NCBI RefSeq assembly: GCF_900167125.1
Contig: NZ_FUYC01000001.1
Coordinates: 434,001 to 498,000 of the forward strand
Direction of reading: 5' to 3'
From: Paucidesulfovibrio gracilis DSM 16080
GTDB lineage: Bacteria; Desulfobacterota; Desulfovibrionia; Desulfovibrionales; Desulfovibrionaceae
Length of the DNA: 64,000 nucleotides
The notes beneath the pieces were generated by a model. That model was not told the origin of the DNA. It saw nothing but the letters and a program-made list of their open reading frames with translations, and did not search any database. The position numbers and the translations under genes were made by a program. Below are positions 43,998 to 52,675 of the stretch, piece by piece. Positions within the stretch are counted from its first letter, which is position 1, and each line of letters opens with the position of its first letter.

Positions 43998-45035
43998 CTA
44001 ATACTCGATGTCATCCTCGCCCACGGGAGCGGAGGCAAAGGTCTTATACGCCCACGCCTGATACGCGATGACGAGGGGTACAAACACCAGGGCCACGCCG
44101 AGCATGATCGACAGCGTCAACTCGGACGAAGACGCGTTGTGAATGGTCACGCTGTACTGGGGGTTCGGACTGGCAGGCATAATGGCCGGGAACAACCCCA
44201 CCACCGCGAACATGGTGGTGCCGATGATGAACGCCAGGGAAGAAAACCAGGCCTTCCACCACTTGCCAGCAGCCATGAACACACGCATAAGCAGCAATCC
44301 GCCCACGGGCAGGGCCAACAGCAGGAACAACACAGGGTACTGCTGATAGTTGCTGAACAGCTTGGTGCCGACCCAGCTCCAGGCCAGGAATACCAACACC
44401 AGCACCAGCAACACGGGCCACAGTTTGGTGGCCACGTTCACGGCCCGCTGCTGCAACGCACCCTCGGTGCGCACGGCCAGCCAGATGGCTCCGTGGGTCA
44501 CGAAAATGACCAAAAAGAGCACGCCCCCGGCCAGACCGTAAGGATTGAGCAGCTCCAGGGTGCCGCCCGGGTTCACGTAGTCCGCGTTGAAGGGCAGCCC
44601 CTGGAAGATGTTGGCAAAGGCCACGCCCAGCAGGATGGAGGGCAACACACTGCCCAGGAACTGGCAGGTGTCCCAGACCTTTTTCCAGGCCGGACTTTCG
44701 ATCTTGCTGCGGAACTCAAAGGAAACCCCGCGCAAAATCAAGGCAAACAGCAGGAGCAGCAACGGCGTATACAGCCAGCTGAACATCACGGCATAGGCAA
44801 AGGGAAAAGCCGCAAAGGTCACGCCGCCGGCCGCGATGAGCCAGACTTCGTTGCCATCCCAAAACGGACCCACCGAGTTGAGCATGATCCGTTTTTCCTC
44901 TTCGGATTTGGCCAAAAACGGCAGGAGCGTTCCCACGCCAAAGTCAAAGCCGTCCAGGGCAAAGTAGACCGCCCAGAGGACGCCCCACAAAATAAACCAG
45001 ATACCGGCAAGATACAGATGAGTGCTTTCAAGCAT
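43998..45035 (-). CDS. cydB: Cytochrome bd quinol oxidase subunit II
   Basis: This 345-residue protein has about eight or nine helices. It opens LAGIWFILWGVLWAVYFALD and has DGFDFGVGTLLPFLA and GPFWDGNEVWLIAAGG, the CydB signatures. It pairs with CydA to reduce oxygen to water with quinol electrons. It is 23 bp downstream of cydA with a strong GGAGAA site. No cydX-like or cydDC gene is nearby. In an anaerobe this enzyme scavenges oxygen at low levels. Confidence 0.96.
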   Translation of the reverse strand: MLESTHLYLAGIWFILWGVLWAVYFALDGFDFGVGTLLPFLAKSEEEKRIMLNSVGPFWDGNEVWLIAAGGVTFAAFPFAYAVMFSWLYTPLLLLLFALILRGVSFEFRSKIESPAWKKVWDTCQFLGSVLPSILLGVAFANIFQGLPFNADYVNPGGTLELLNPYGLAGGVLFLVIFVTHGAIWLAVRTEGALQQRAVNVATKLWPVLLVLVLVFLAWSWVGTKLFSNYQQYPVLFLLLALPVGGLLLMRVFMAAGKWWKAWFSSLAFIIGTTMFAVVGLFPAIMPASPNPQYSVTIHNASSSELTLSIMLGVALVFVPLVIAYQAWAYKTFASAPVGEDDIEY

Positions 45036-45058
45036 TCCGATTCTCCTTTATTGGACGG

Positions 45059-46369
45059 CTAGGCCTTGTGCGGTCCCTTTCTTGCGGCGCGGACCATAAG
45101 GAAGATACCCGCCGCGCCCAGCAGGGCGTAAATCAGAACCATGGCCACCAGAGAGCCGGTCACCTGACCGGGCTGCACAGGGGAGGCCGCGTCCGACGTG
45201 CGCATCAATCCGTACACGATCCAGGGCTGGCGGCCCACCTCCGCAACAATCCACCCGGCCTGCAACGCGATGTAGGGCAGCGGGATCATGAAGGGCAGCA
45301 CGCGCAAAAGCAGACGCTGATCGTCGATGTTGTTGCGCTTGAGCCAGGCCCAGCCACCCACCAGAATCATGAGCGTGCCGATGCCCACCATGACGCGGAA
45401 GCTCAGGAAGGTCAGCACGACCGGCGGACGGTCCTCCTCGGGAAAGTCGTTCAGCCCCTTGACCACGGCGTCGGGATGGTTGAAGGCCAGAATGGAGAGC
45501 ATGGAGGGAATGGGCAGCGCCTCCAGCTTATTTTCTTTTTCCCCGGGAATCTGGAGCAAATACATGGGCGCATTGGCCTGGGTCTCGAAGTGGGCCTCCA
45601 TGGCCGCAAGCTTGGCGGGCTGCACCTCGGCCACATGGTTGCCGTGGAAGTGGCCCTGGCCGGCCACCACGAGGGAGGCCACCAGCGCGAACGGCACGGC
45701 CACCCGGAAGGAGCGGCGGAAAAAGTCCATTTGATTCTTCCGCAGCAGATGCCAGGCGCTGATGCCCACGACAAAAAACGCCCCCAGGGCCAGCGAGCCG
45801 GTCACGGTGTGGACGAACTCGTGCCAGGCAAAGGGATTGAAAATGACGGCCCAGAAATCCACCAGCTCGGCACGCGGTCCGGCTGCGGTCTGGACGATTT
45901 CATACCCGGTGGGATCCTGCATGAACCCGTTGGCGATGAGAATCCACACTGCGGAAAGATTGCCCGCAAAGGCGATGAGCCAAGCGGCCACGCAGTGCGC
46001 CTTGGCCGAAAGACGCTTCCAACCGAAGGCCCAGACCGCCACAAAGGTGGACTCCAAAAAAAAGGCCGCAGTGGCTTCAATGGCCAGCAGCGAACCAAAA
46101 ATGTCCCCCACGAACGTGGAGTACCGGGACCAGTTGGTGCCGAATTGGAATTCCAGCGTGATGCCCGTGACCACGCCGAGAGCAAAGTTGATGAGGAAGA
46201 GTTTTCCCCAAAACTTGGCCATGCGCTGGTACACCTCGTTGCCGGAACGCACATACATGGTCTCCATCACCGCGATGAGCACCGAAAGTCCCAACGTGAG
46301 CGGCACGAAGATGAAGTGGAACATGGTGGCCGCGGCAAATTGCAGCCTGGACAGCATGACAACGTCCAT
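45059..46369 (-). CDS. cydA: Cytochrome bd quinol oxidase subunit I
   Basis: This 436-residue protein carries the heme ligands His near residue 17 (FHFIFVPLTLG), His in AWHEFVHT and Met in SFRVMVGIG. GWVVAEVGRQPW reads here as GWIVAEVGRQPWIVYG. It is shorter than E. coli CydA because the Q loop is short, as in the S subfamily. The ATG at 46369 lies 8 bases after GGGGG; a TTG two codons upstream is less likely. It is the first gene of the cydAB operon, with a promoter at 46420. Confidence 0.96.
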   Translation of the reverse strand: MDVVMLSRLQFAAATMFHFIFVPLTLGLSVLIAVMETMYVRSGNEVYQRMAKFWGKLFLINFALGVVTGITLEFQFGTNWSRYSTFVGDIFGSLLAIEATAAFFLESTFVAVWAFGWKRLSAKAHCVAAWLIAFAGNLSAVWILIANGFMQDPTGYEIVQTAAGPRAELVDFWAVIFNPFAWHEFVHTVTGSLALGAFFVVGISAWHLLRKNQMDFFRRSFRVAVPFALVASLVVAGQGHFHGNHVAEVQPAKLAAMEAHFETQANAPMYLLQIPGEKENKLEALPIPSMLSILAFNHPDAVVKGLNDFPEEDRPPVVLTFLSFRVMVGIGTLMILVGGWAWLKRNNIDDQRLLLRVLPFMIPLPYIALQAGWIVAEVGRQPWIVYGLMRTSDAASPVQPGQVTGSLVAMVLIYALLGAAGIFLMVRAARKGPHKA

Positions 46370-46419
46370 ACCCAAAACCCCCTTTACATATATTTCCTTT
46401 CAAAATTCATGGTTTCGGC

Positions 46420-46447
46420 ACGATACCAAAGACCAAAATAAAATCAA
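46420..46447 (-). promoter_or_regulatory. Promoter of cydAB
   Basis: On the minus strand TTGATT (46447-46442) and TATCGT (46425-46420) are 16 bp apart in an AT-rich patch, about 50 bp before cydA. No clear FNR or Rex palindrome was seen. Confidence 0.45.
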
Positions 46448-46682
46448 TAAGAATTACCATTCCTATTTTTATGGCCCGCTGTGGGTCAAACGGACCTTTG
46501 ATCCCCGGATTTCGGCGCTTCCCATGCTCCGCTGTCCGCCGGACGGACCAGAGTAGTAAGAATGTAGCTTGAATTCACAAGCATAAGCAAGGGAAAAGCC
46601 TTTTTCGTAGAATCATCAGCCAGGACATGTCACAGCGCATGAAATCCCACTACAAGAGGGCAAAAAAAGATCAAAACGTACC
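46448..46682. other. Intergenic stretch, nothing clear
   Basis: Between the cydA promoter and the pfkA terminator there is no coding frame with a ribosome site and no strong hairpin. Confidence 0.4.
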
Positions 46683-46714
46683 TCGCCCGGAGTGCGCAAC
46701 AACACTCCGGGCGA
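46683..46714 (-). terminator. Terminator of pfkA
   Basis: TCGCCCGGAGTG pairs perfectly with CACTCCGGGCGA around an 8-base loop. Minus-strand T-rich sequence (CGTTTTGATCTTTTTTT) follows a few bases later. Confidence 0.7.
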
Positions 46715-46737
46715 AAATGATTCCAAATTTCGTAGGA

Positions 46738-48075
46738 TTATTCAGAACAACGCAGGCTCAACGGCTGCCCTGTAGCCTCGAGCACGGCCCGCCAGTAATT
46801 GGACCGGGTATTGATGCTCTTCTTGCCCCGGGTGATCAGGGAGAAGGGAATATGGACGAACCGGCCGTTCCACTTGCTGACCACCATGCCGGTGCGCCCG
46901 CTCATGGCCGCGTGTACCGAATGCGCCCCCAGGAAGCCGCAATAGATCCCGTCCGCGCTGTTGGCCGGAACCGAACGGATGATGTAGCTGGGATCAATGT
47001 ATTTGAGCGTGATCTCCGTTTCCCGCTCCTGAAAATACTTTTTGATCTCCGCGCAGAGCATGGAACCGATGTCGCCCAGGCGCACGTTGCCCGAGGCATC
47101 GGTGCCGTGAATGTCCTTGAACATATCCTGGCCCGCGCCCTCGGCCACCACAATGACCGCGTGCCCCCGGTCGGCCAGACGCTTTTCCAGCGCATCCAAC
47201 AGGCCGCCGGACCCATGCAGGTCAAACGGTTCCTCCGGCACGAGCACAAAATTGACGTCCCGCAGGGCCAGGCACGCTTCCGCGGCAATGAATCCGGCAT
47301 TGCGACCCATGAGCTTGACCACGCCGATGCCATTGGGTCCGCCCAGTGCCTCGGTATGCGCACAGCGGATCGCTTCGGTGGCCTTTTGCACGGCCGTGTC
47401 AAAGCCGAACGTCTTGGCCACGAAACTGATGTCGTTGTCAATGGTCTTGGGTACGCCCACCACGGCAATGCGCGCGTCCCGGTCCGCGATTTCCTGCTGC
47501 ACCTTGGATGCGGCCCGCATGGTGCCGTCCCCGCCGATCATGAACAGAATCCCGATGTTCATCCGTTCCAGCGCGTCCACGATCTCCTCCGGAGATTGCG
47601 GCCCACGCGAGGAACCGAGCATGGTGCCGCCGAACTCGTGGATGTCTCCCACGCTGCGGGGCGTCAATTCCTCAAAATTATAGCCGTGTTCCGGAATGAA
47701 TCCGGCCAGACCGTAGCGCACGCCGAAAACCGCTGGCACCCCGTAAAAATGATGCGCTTCCAGCACGATGGAGCGGATCACGTTGTTCAACCCCGGACAC
47801 AGCCCCCCGCAGGTAACCACCGCGCATTTGGTCTTGGAGGGATCGAAAAACAATTTTTCCCTTGGCCCGGCATGCTCAAAGACCACGGGCTGGGCCGCGC
47901 CCTCCCCATCCCTGGCGCAGTACCGCGCATCCCGGTAGACCTCCACGAAAATGGAATCATCCTCATCAATGTACCGCTCCAGCTGAAGCGGGGATTCCAC
48001 GCTCGCCAGGCCAAGCGTCCGTATTTCCGTGTCCTCGGGGGACAATGGTTCGAATCGAAAACTGCGGGTATGCAT
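46738..48075 (-). CDS. pfkA: ATP-dependent 6-phosphofructokinase (plant-type/clade X)
   Basis: This 445-residue enzyme has an N-terminal extension of about 90 residues, then CAVVTCGGLCPGLNNVIR, FGVRYGLAGF, FMIGGDGTMRAA and VVGVPKTIDND. GGDGT rather than GGDD favours ATP as donor, while PKTIDND is shared with pyrophosphate enzymes; this pair marks the plant-like ATP group. ALGGPNGIGVVKLMGR and VPEEPFDLHG also fit. It phosphorylates fructose 6-phosphate in glycolysis. The ATG at 48075 follows AAAAGGAG. It is divergent from hsp20 across a palindrome. Confidence 0.93.
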   Translation of the reverse strand: MHTRSFRFEPLSPEDTEIRTLGLASVESPLQLERYIDEDDSIFVEVYRDARYCARDGEGAAQPVVFEHAGPREKLFFDPSKTKCAVVTCGGLCPGLNNVIRSIVLEAHHFYGVPAVFGVRYGLAGFIPEHGYNFEELTPRSVGDIHEFGGTMLGSSRGPQSPEEIVDALERMNIGILFMIGGDGTMRAASKVQQEIADRDARIAVVGVPKTIDNDISFVAKTFGFDTAVQKATEAIRCAHTEALGGPNGIGVVKLMGRNAGFIAAEACLALRDVNFVLVPEEPFDLHGSGGLLDALEKRLADRGHAVIVVAEGAGQDMFKDIHGTDASGNVRLGDIGSMLCAEIKKYFQERETEITLKYIDPSYIIRSVPANSADGIYCGFLGAHSVHAAMSGRTGMVVSKWNGRFVHIPFSLITRGKKSINTRSNYWRAVLEATGQPLSLRCSE

Positions 48076-48101
48076 GAACCACTCCTTTTCAGGCTTGCGA
48101 A

Positions 48102-48119
48102 AACAATGTATGCATTGTT
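48102..48119. promoter_or_regulatory. 18-bp interrupted palindrome between pfkA and hsp20
   Basis: AACAATG and CATTGTT are perfect complements around TATG. The site is 27 bp from pfkA and 52 bp from hsp20, suitable as a shared operator. The regulator is unknown. Confidence 0.5.
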
Positions 48120-48170
48120 CTAAACAGTAATTCTTACCCCGGGCCAGTGGGAAAAACAAGGGCGTTCCAA

Positions 48171-48629
48171 ATGCAAGACGCCCGCACATACGCACAGGTC
48201 GAAATCATGGACGAGAACGGCTGGAAACCGTGGATGCCTCTGGGTGATGAGGACGACCGGGTCGCGCAACGGCTCATGGGCCTTCGCCGCATGGCGCGAC
48301 ATCACGGTACGTTTGTGGGAACTCCGGCGGCGGACGTATTTGAGGACGGAGAGGAACTGACCTTCCTCCTGGAGGTTCCCGGCGTGGACCTGGAACAAAT
48401 CCAGGTTGATGTGGGTGACGGCGCCCTGCATATCTCCGGGGAGCGGCCCATTTCCGCTGAAAACGTCACCTACCACGCTTTGGAACTGGAATACGGTCCC
48501 TTCCAACGCAGCTTTATGCTCCCCTCGGACGCGGACCCCCACAGCGTAAGCGCCGTGCTGAAAAACGGACTCCTGCGTGTGACCTTACGCCGCAAACCCA
48601 AGACAAACCGACGCATCCTTCCGGAATAA
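48171..48629 (+). CDS. Hsp20/alpha-crystallin small heat-shock protein
   Basis: This 152-residue chaperone has a core alpha-crystallin domain (about 55-145): PAADVFEDGEELTFLLEVPG, LHISGERP, FQRSFMLPSDAD and the strand LKNGLLRVTLRRK. It holds unfolding proteins for refolding. The C-terminal I-X-I motif is modified to RRILPE. The ATG at 48171 follows AAGGGCG; a GTG at 48147 and an ATG at 48207 are alternatives. It is followed by the heat/stress protease genes htpX and deg. Confidence 0.88.
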   Translation: MQDARTYAQVEIMDENGWKPWMPLGDEDDRVAQRLMGLRRMARHHGTFVGTPAADVFEDGEELTFLLEVPGVDLEQIQVDVGDGALHISGERPISAENVTYHALELEYGPFQRSFMLPSDADPHSVSAVLKNGLLRVTLRRKPKTNRRILPE

Positions 48630-48654
48630 CCCGCTTTGGCCCTGTGGCGCGCTC

Positions 48655-48682
48655 TTGACTCACGGACCGGAGGCACTATCCT
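48655..48682 (+). promoter_or_regulatory. Promoter of htpX
   Basis: TTGACT (48655-48660), a 16-bp spacer and TATCCT (48677-48682) lie 165 bp before the htpX start. The leader between holds an open frame of about 60 codons with no ribosome site, which I do not call. Confidence 0.55.
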
Positions 48683-48847
48683 CTTACCGAATGTCGGAAA
48701 GCCCCGGTGCCAAGACCGCACCCCCTTATAGGCGGCACAACGCACCAGCGCGTGCCCTTTCGCGGCTCTACGTCGGACTTTCCTCCAATGTCCCCACGCG
48801 GACACAACCCGGAAAACGCGTCCACCGCGATCGCATAGAAGGATAGC

Positions 48848-49693
48848 ATGAGCAGCCAAATAAAAACCCTAATTCTCCTGGCGGCCCTGTCCGCCATCAT
48901 TCTCTTTCTCGGTGCGGCCATGGGCGGCCGGGCCGGATTGATCTTTGCCATGATTCTGGCCCTGGGCATGAACTTCTTCAGCTACTGGTATTCGGACAAA
49001 GTGGTGCTGCGCATGTATCGCGCCCAAATTCTGGAACCGCATGAGGCGCCCCAGTTGCACGCCATCGTGGAAGACCTGGCTCGCAATGCCGGTATCCCCA
49101 AACCCCGCGTTGCCCTGATCCCGCAGGACTCGCCCAATGCCTTTGCCACGGGGCGCAATCCCGAAAACGCGGTTGTGGCCGTGACCAGTGGCATTCTACG
49201 CCTGCTGACCCAGGATGAACTGCGCGGCGTGCTTGCCCATGAAATGGGTCATGTGGCCAATCGCGACATTCTGATCCAGTCCGTTTCCGCGGTGCTGGCC
49301 ACGGCCATCATGTTCGTGGCAAGCATGATGCGATTTGCCGCTTTTTTCGGCGGTGGAGACGATGACGAAGGCGCCAATCCCCTGGCTGCCATCCTGCTTT
49401 CCATCCTCGCGCCCGTGGCCGCCACGTTGATTCAAATGGCTATTTCCCGCTCGCGCGAGTATCTGGCCGATGAGACCGGGGCCAAACTCTGCGGCAGTCC
49501 CCTGTCCCTGGCCTCGGCCCTGGCAAAACTCCAACAAGGCGCGGAGCAACGCCCCCTCCAGGGCAGTCCGGCCACAGAAAACATGTTCATCGTCAACCCG
49601 CTGTCCGGACGCAGTCTGGCCGGGTTGTTCAGCACCCACCCGCCCGTGGAGGAACGCATCGCCCGGCTCAAGGATATGGCCCGGCGCAGCTGA
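48848..49693 (+). CDS. htpX: Membrane zinc protease HtpX
   Basis: This 281-residue M48 metalloprotease has two N-terminal helices (about 6-45), zinc motif HEMGH (131-135) after RGVLA, two more helices (about 142-195) and the third ligand Glu in SREYLADETGA. It degrades damaged membrane proteins with its active site in the cytoplasm. The closing FSTHPPVEERIARL is typical. The ATG follows GAAGGATAGC. The deg protease gene follows only 25 bp later, so the two are probably cotranscribed. Confidence 0.94.
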   Translation: MSSQIKTLILLAALSAIILFLGAAMGGRAGLIFAMILALGMNFFSYWYSDKVVLRMYRAQILEPHEAPQLHAIVEDLARNAGIPKPRVALIPQDSPNAFATGRNPENAVVAVTSGILRLLTQDELRGVLAHEMGHVANRDILIQSVSAVLATAIMFVASMMRFAAFFGGGDDDEGANPLAAILLSILAPVAATLIQMAISRSREYLADETGAKLCGSPLSLASALAKLQQGAEQRPLQGSPATENMFIVNPLSGRSLAGLFSTHPPVEERIARLKDMARRS

Positions 49694-49718
49694 TTCCCGG
49701 CCGAACATCGGAGACGCC

Positions 49719-51095
49719 ATGCCCAACCAGTCCGTCCCCCCCTCCGGCCCGGTTCCGGTTTTCCAACCGCAACGCATCCCGGTCTTGTGCCATGTCCTGC
49801 TGCCCTGCCTGCTCGCGGTCCTGACCCTGGCAACAACCGCCCTGGCTGCCCCGGAATCAGAGAATCCCCGCCGGACCCGGGTGGTACGCGCCGTGGAAGC
49901 CGCGGCCCCTGCCGTGGTGAACATCACGGCCCTGCGACAACAACGTGGCAACACCCGGCCCGGAATCCGGCCCCGCTCGGCAAAACGGGGCGGAAGCATG
50001 GGGTCGGGCGTGATCATCGACGGCCAAAAAGCACTGGTGCTCACCAATGCCCACGTCATTGACAACGCTGCCGAAGTGCTGGTGCGCCTGCTGGACGGCC
50101 GGGAATTTCAGGCGGAACTGGTGGGGTCGGACCCGGATTTCGATCTGGCCGTGCTCAAGCTGCAAGACGCCAGAAACCTGCCGGAAATCGAGATGGGAAC
50201 CTCCTCGGACCTGCTCATCGGCGAACCTGTCATCGCCATCGGCAACCCCTTTGGCTACGCCCACACCGTGACCACAGGCGTTGTATCGGCCCTGAACCGC
50301 TCCCTGACCAGCCGGGACGGCACGTTCACGGACTTCATCCAGACAGACACGGCCATCAACCCCGGCAATTCCGGCGGCCCGTTGCTGAACAGCCTGGGCC
50401 AACTCATCGGCATCAATACCGCCATCCTGGCCGAGGGCCAGGGCATCGGCTTTTCCATCCCCATCGACAAAGCCAGACGCGTCGTGGATGAACTGTTGGT
50501 TTCAGGCTATGTGGCCCCCATCTGGCTGGGCGTTTTCGGCTCGGACCTGGATCCGGCCACGGCCTCGGCTCTGGGGCTGAAAAGTCTGGAAGGACTGCTG
50601 GTCACGGACGTGATCAACGGCACACCCGCGGCTCAGGCGGATATCCGGCCCGGAGACGTGATCCTGCGCATCAACCGCAATCCGGTCACGGACCGCCGCA
50701 ACTATGTGGACCTGCTCCGCAACCATACGCGAAACGACTCCCTGCGCGTGCTCCTCCATCGGCAGGGGCGCGAAATTTCCGTGGGACTCCGGCCTCAGGC
50801 GCTGAATCTGGAACAAACCCTGCGCCTGACCGAACATCGCTGGGGCATGCACATCGCGCCGCGTCCCTCCGGACACAACGGCGGCACGCGCATTGAACGC
50901 GTGTTGCCCGACACGCCAGCGGCCCGCCTCGGTCTGCAGCAGGGAGACATCCTCCTCCGCGTGGGCAATGTGCGCGTGCGGGAAGCCGCCGACCTGGCCA
51001 CCGCGTTTCTCTACTACCGGCTGCAACACACCCTGCTCATGCGGGTGCAGCGCGGCAACGGGCTGTATTATGTAAAAATGAACGTGACCCCCTGA
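49719..51095 (+). CDS. Periplasmic Deg/HtrA serine protease with two PDZ domains
   Basis: This 458-residue protein has a long N-terminus with a hydrophobic signal (about 20-44, cut after ALA). The trypsin-like domain has His112 (NAHVID), Asp142 (DFDLAVLKL) and Ser218 (NPGNSGGP). PDZ1 (about 290-375) has GLLVTDVINGTPAAQADIR and PDZ2 (about 385-455) has GTRIERVLPDTPAARLGLQ. It degrades or refolds misfolded envelope proteins. DegP, DegQ and DegS cannot be told apart safely, but two PDZ domains exclude DegS. The ATG follows CGGAGACGCC. Confidence 0.93.
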   Translation: MPNQSVPPSGPVPVFQPQRIPVLCHVLLPCLLAVLTLATTALAAPESENPRRTRVVRAVEAAAPAVVNITALRQQRGNTRPGIRPRSAKRGGSMGSGVIIDGQKALVLTNAHVIDNAAEVLVRLLDGREFQAELVGSDPDFDLAVLKLQDARNLPEIEMGTSSDLLIGEPVIAIGNPFGYAHTVTTGVVSALNRSLTSRDGTFTDFIQTDTAINPGNSGGPLLNSLGQLIGINTAILAEGQGIGFSIPIDKARRVVDELLVSGYVAPIWLGVFGSDLDPATASALGLKSLEGLLVTDVINGTPAAQADIRPGDVILRINRNPVTDRRNYVDLLRNHTRNDSLRVLLHRQGREISVGLRPQALNLEQTLRLTEHRWGMHIAPRPSGHNGGTRIERVLPDTPAARLGLQQGDILLRVGNVRVREAADLATAFLYYRLQHTLLMRVQRGNGLYYVKMNVTP

Positions 51096-51186
51096 ACCAG
51101 ATCACCACCAGAAGACCGCAAAAACAGGGCGCGTCCGTTTTGAACTCCGGACAGATGCCCACGGGAACCGAATCAAAGGATCTGCC

Positions 51187-51888
51187 ATGCCATCCCACTC
51201 TCAGGACCAGTCAGACACAGTTCTGCCGCATCTCGCCCCCCTCGGCCCGAACCCGAACCAGGACCGGGAATACTGGAACCGGGTGGCTCCGGAAAAAAAC
51301 TTCACCACCCCTCTGCCCCTGGAACTGCTTCAGGAGCGCCTGACTCCGCAGGCCCGCATCCTGGACTACGGCTGCGGATACGGCAGAACGCTTACGCTTC
51401 TGGAACAATTCGGCTTCACCCGGACCCTGGGCCTGGATTTCGCCCTAGCCATGCTCCAACGCGGCCGCAGGGAGCATCCCCACTTGCAACTGGCTGCCTG
51501 CGGTCCGGGCCGGGTGCCTCTGCCGGACCAGAGCATGGACGCGGTCCTGCTTCTGGCCGTGCTGACCTGCATACGCCATGACCGGGACCAGCGCTCCCTA
51601 CTGGACGAATTGACACGCGTGCTGCGCCCCGGCGGATTCCTGCTGGTGAACGACTTTCTGTTGGCCCCGGACCAACGCAACCAGGAACGCTACGCCCGGT
51701 TCGCCGAAGAATTCGGCACCTACGGCGTGTTCGCCATTTCCGGCGGCGGCGTCATGCGCCACCACGACCCGGCCTGGCTGGACCAGCTTTTTACCGGCTG
51801 GCACCCGCTGATCCGCAAGGAAGCCACCTTCACCACCATGAACGGCAACAACGCCCGGGGCATCACCCTGATGTTGCAACGTCCCTGA
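51187..51888 (+). CDS. Class I SAM-dependent methyltransferase (Methyltransf_11-like)
   Basis: This 233-residue protein has the SAM motif ILDYGCGYGRTLTLLEQ, the acidic LGLDFALAML, DAVLLLAVLTC and the post-II segment VLRPGGFLLVNDF. The N-terminal WNRVAPEKNFTTPL is shared with methyltransferases of tellurite-resistance and related type. The substrate is unknown. The ATG follows AAAGGATCTGCC. It is 91 bp after the deg gene and may be part of its transcript. It ends at a convergent terminator facing cmk. Confidence 0.8.
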   Translation: MPSHSQDQSDTVLPHLAPLGPNPNQDREYWNRVAPEKNFTTPLPLELLQERLTPQARILDYGCGYGRTLTLLEQFGFTRTLGLDFALAMLQRGRREHPHLQLAACGPGRVPLPDQSMDAVLLLAVLTCIRHDRDQRSLLDELTRVLRPGGFLLVNDFLLAPDQRNQERYARFAEEFGTYGVFAISGGGVMRHHDPAWLDQLFTGWHPLIRKEATFTTMNGNNARGITLMLQRP

Positions 51889-51924
51889 CTCCGGCGGAGG
51901 ACCAAGGCACCAGGAACGCAAAAA

Positions 51925-51944
51925 CGCCCCGGCAAGCCGAGGCG
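51925..51944. terminator. Convergent terminator between the methyltransferase and cmk
   Basis: CGCCCCGGC and GCCGAGGCG pair with one mismatch around AA. TTTT follows on the minus strand (plus-strand AAAA 51921-51924) and CTTTG on the plus strand. Confidence 0.65.
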
Positions 51945-52000
51945 CTTTGTTTCCCCAAAATGGGAAAAGTATTCGGGGAGCAGACAATGCCCCTGGAACA

Positions 52001-52675
52001 TTATTTTCCAGCCATCCGCTGTCGCACGGTTTCCAGCAACGTGGCCGCCACCACTTCTTCGGAGAGCCGCGTGGTATCCACCACCACAGCGTCCGATGCC
52101 GCACGGAGCGGAGCCACGGCCCGGTTGCGGTCCTGCTCGTCCCGGGCGCGAATGCTTTTGGTCAGCGCCTCCAAATCCGCCTCCCGGCCCATGGCGCGCA
52201 GTTGCTCATACCGGCGACGCGCCCGTTCCTCGGGATCCGCATCCAAAAAAAACTTCATCAGGGCATTGGGAAAAACCACGCTGCCCATGTCGCGTCCCTC
52301 GGCCACCAAGGAAGAACGCTCACCCACAGCACGCTGGGCCGCCTTCAAAAAATCACGGATCACCGGGAGCTTGGCCACGTGCGAAGCCCACATACCCACT
52401 TCCTCGGTGCGGATTTCCGCCCCCAACGGCTCTCCATTCAAACTCAGGCCGGAATCCGCGCCCGAGCCATGAAGATCAAACCGGATTTCCTCCAGGGCGC
52501 GGGCGAGCCGGTCCGCATCCCATTCCCAGGCATTGCGGCCCAGACGCCAGGCCACGCCCCGAAACATGGCGCCCGTGTCCAGATAGGGAATCCCCAAGGC
52601 CTCGGACAAGCCCTTGGCCATGGTGGATTTGCCCACCCCGGCCGGACCATCCAACGTCACCACGACATGATCCAT
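52001..52675 (-). CDS. cmk: Cytidylate kinase
   Basis: This 224-residue kinase has the P-loop DGPAGVGKSTMAKGL, YLDTGAMFRG, VAEGRDMGSVVFPNALMKFF and the lid AEERARRRY, here DPEERARRRYEQL. It phosphorylates CMP and dCMP. The ATG overlaps the TGA of hisC by one base (TGATG), so translation is coupled. The hisC-cmk pairing is seen in Desulfovibrio relatives as I recall. It ends at a convergent terminator. Confidence 0.95.
   Translation of the reverse strand: MDHVVVTLDGPAGVGKSTMAKGLSEALGIPYLDTGAMFRGVAWRLGRNAWEWDADRLARALEEIRFDLHGSGADSGLSLNGEPLGAEIRTEEVGMWASHVAKLPVIRDFLKAAQRAVGERSSLVAEGRDMGSVVFPNALMKFFLDADPEERARRRYEQLRAMGREADLEALTKSIRARDEQDRNRAVAPLRAASDAVVVDTTRLSEEVVAATLLETVRQRMAGK

Noticed and set aside
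48050-48062. GGTTCGAATC-like sequence suggestive of a tRNA T-loop
   Set aside because: It lies within pfkA codons and no acceptor or anticodon stem surrounds it.
46627-48123. Long open frame antisense to pfkA
   Set aside because: The minus strand encodes a clear phosphofructokinase; the antisense product shows no domain and mirrors codon bias.
48655-48846. 63-codon frame in the htpX leader
   Set aside because: No ribosome site and no recognisable domain; it begins inside the proposed -35 element.
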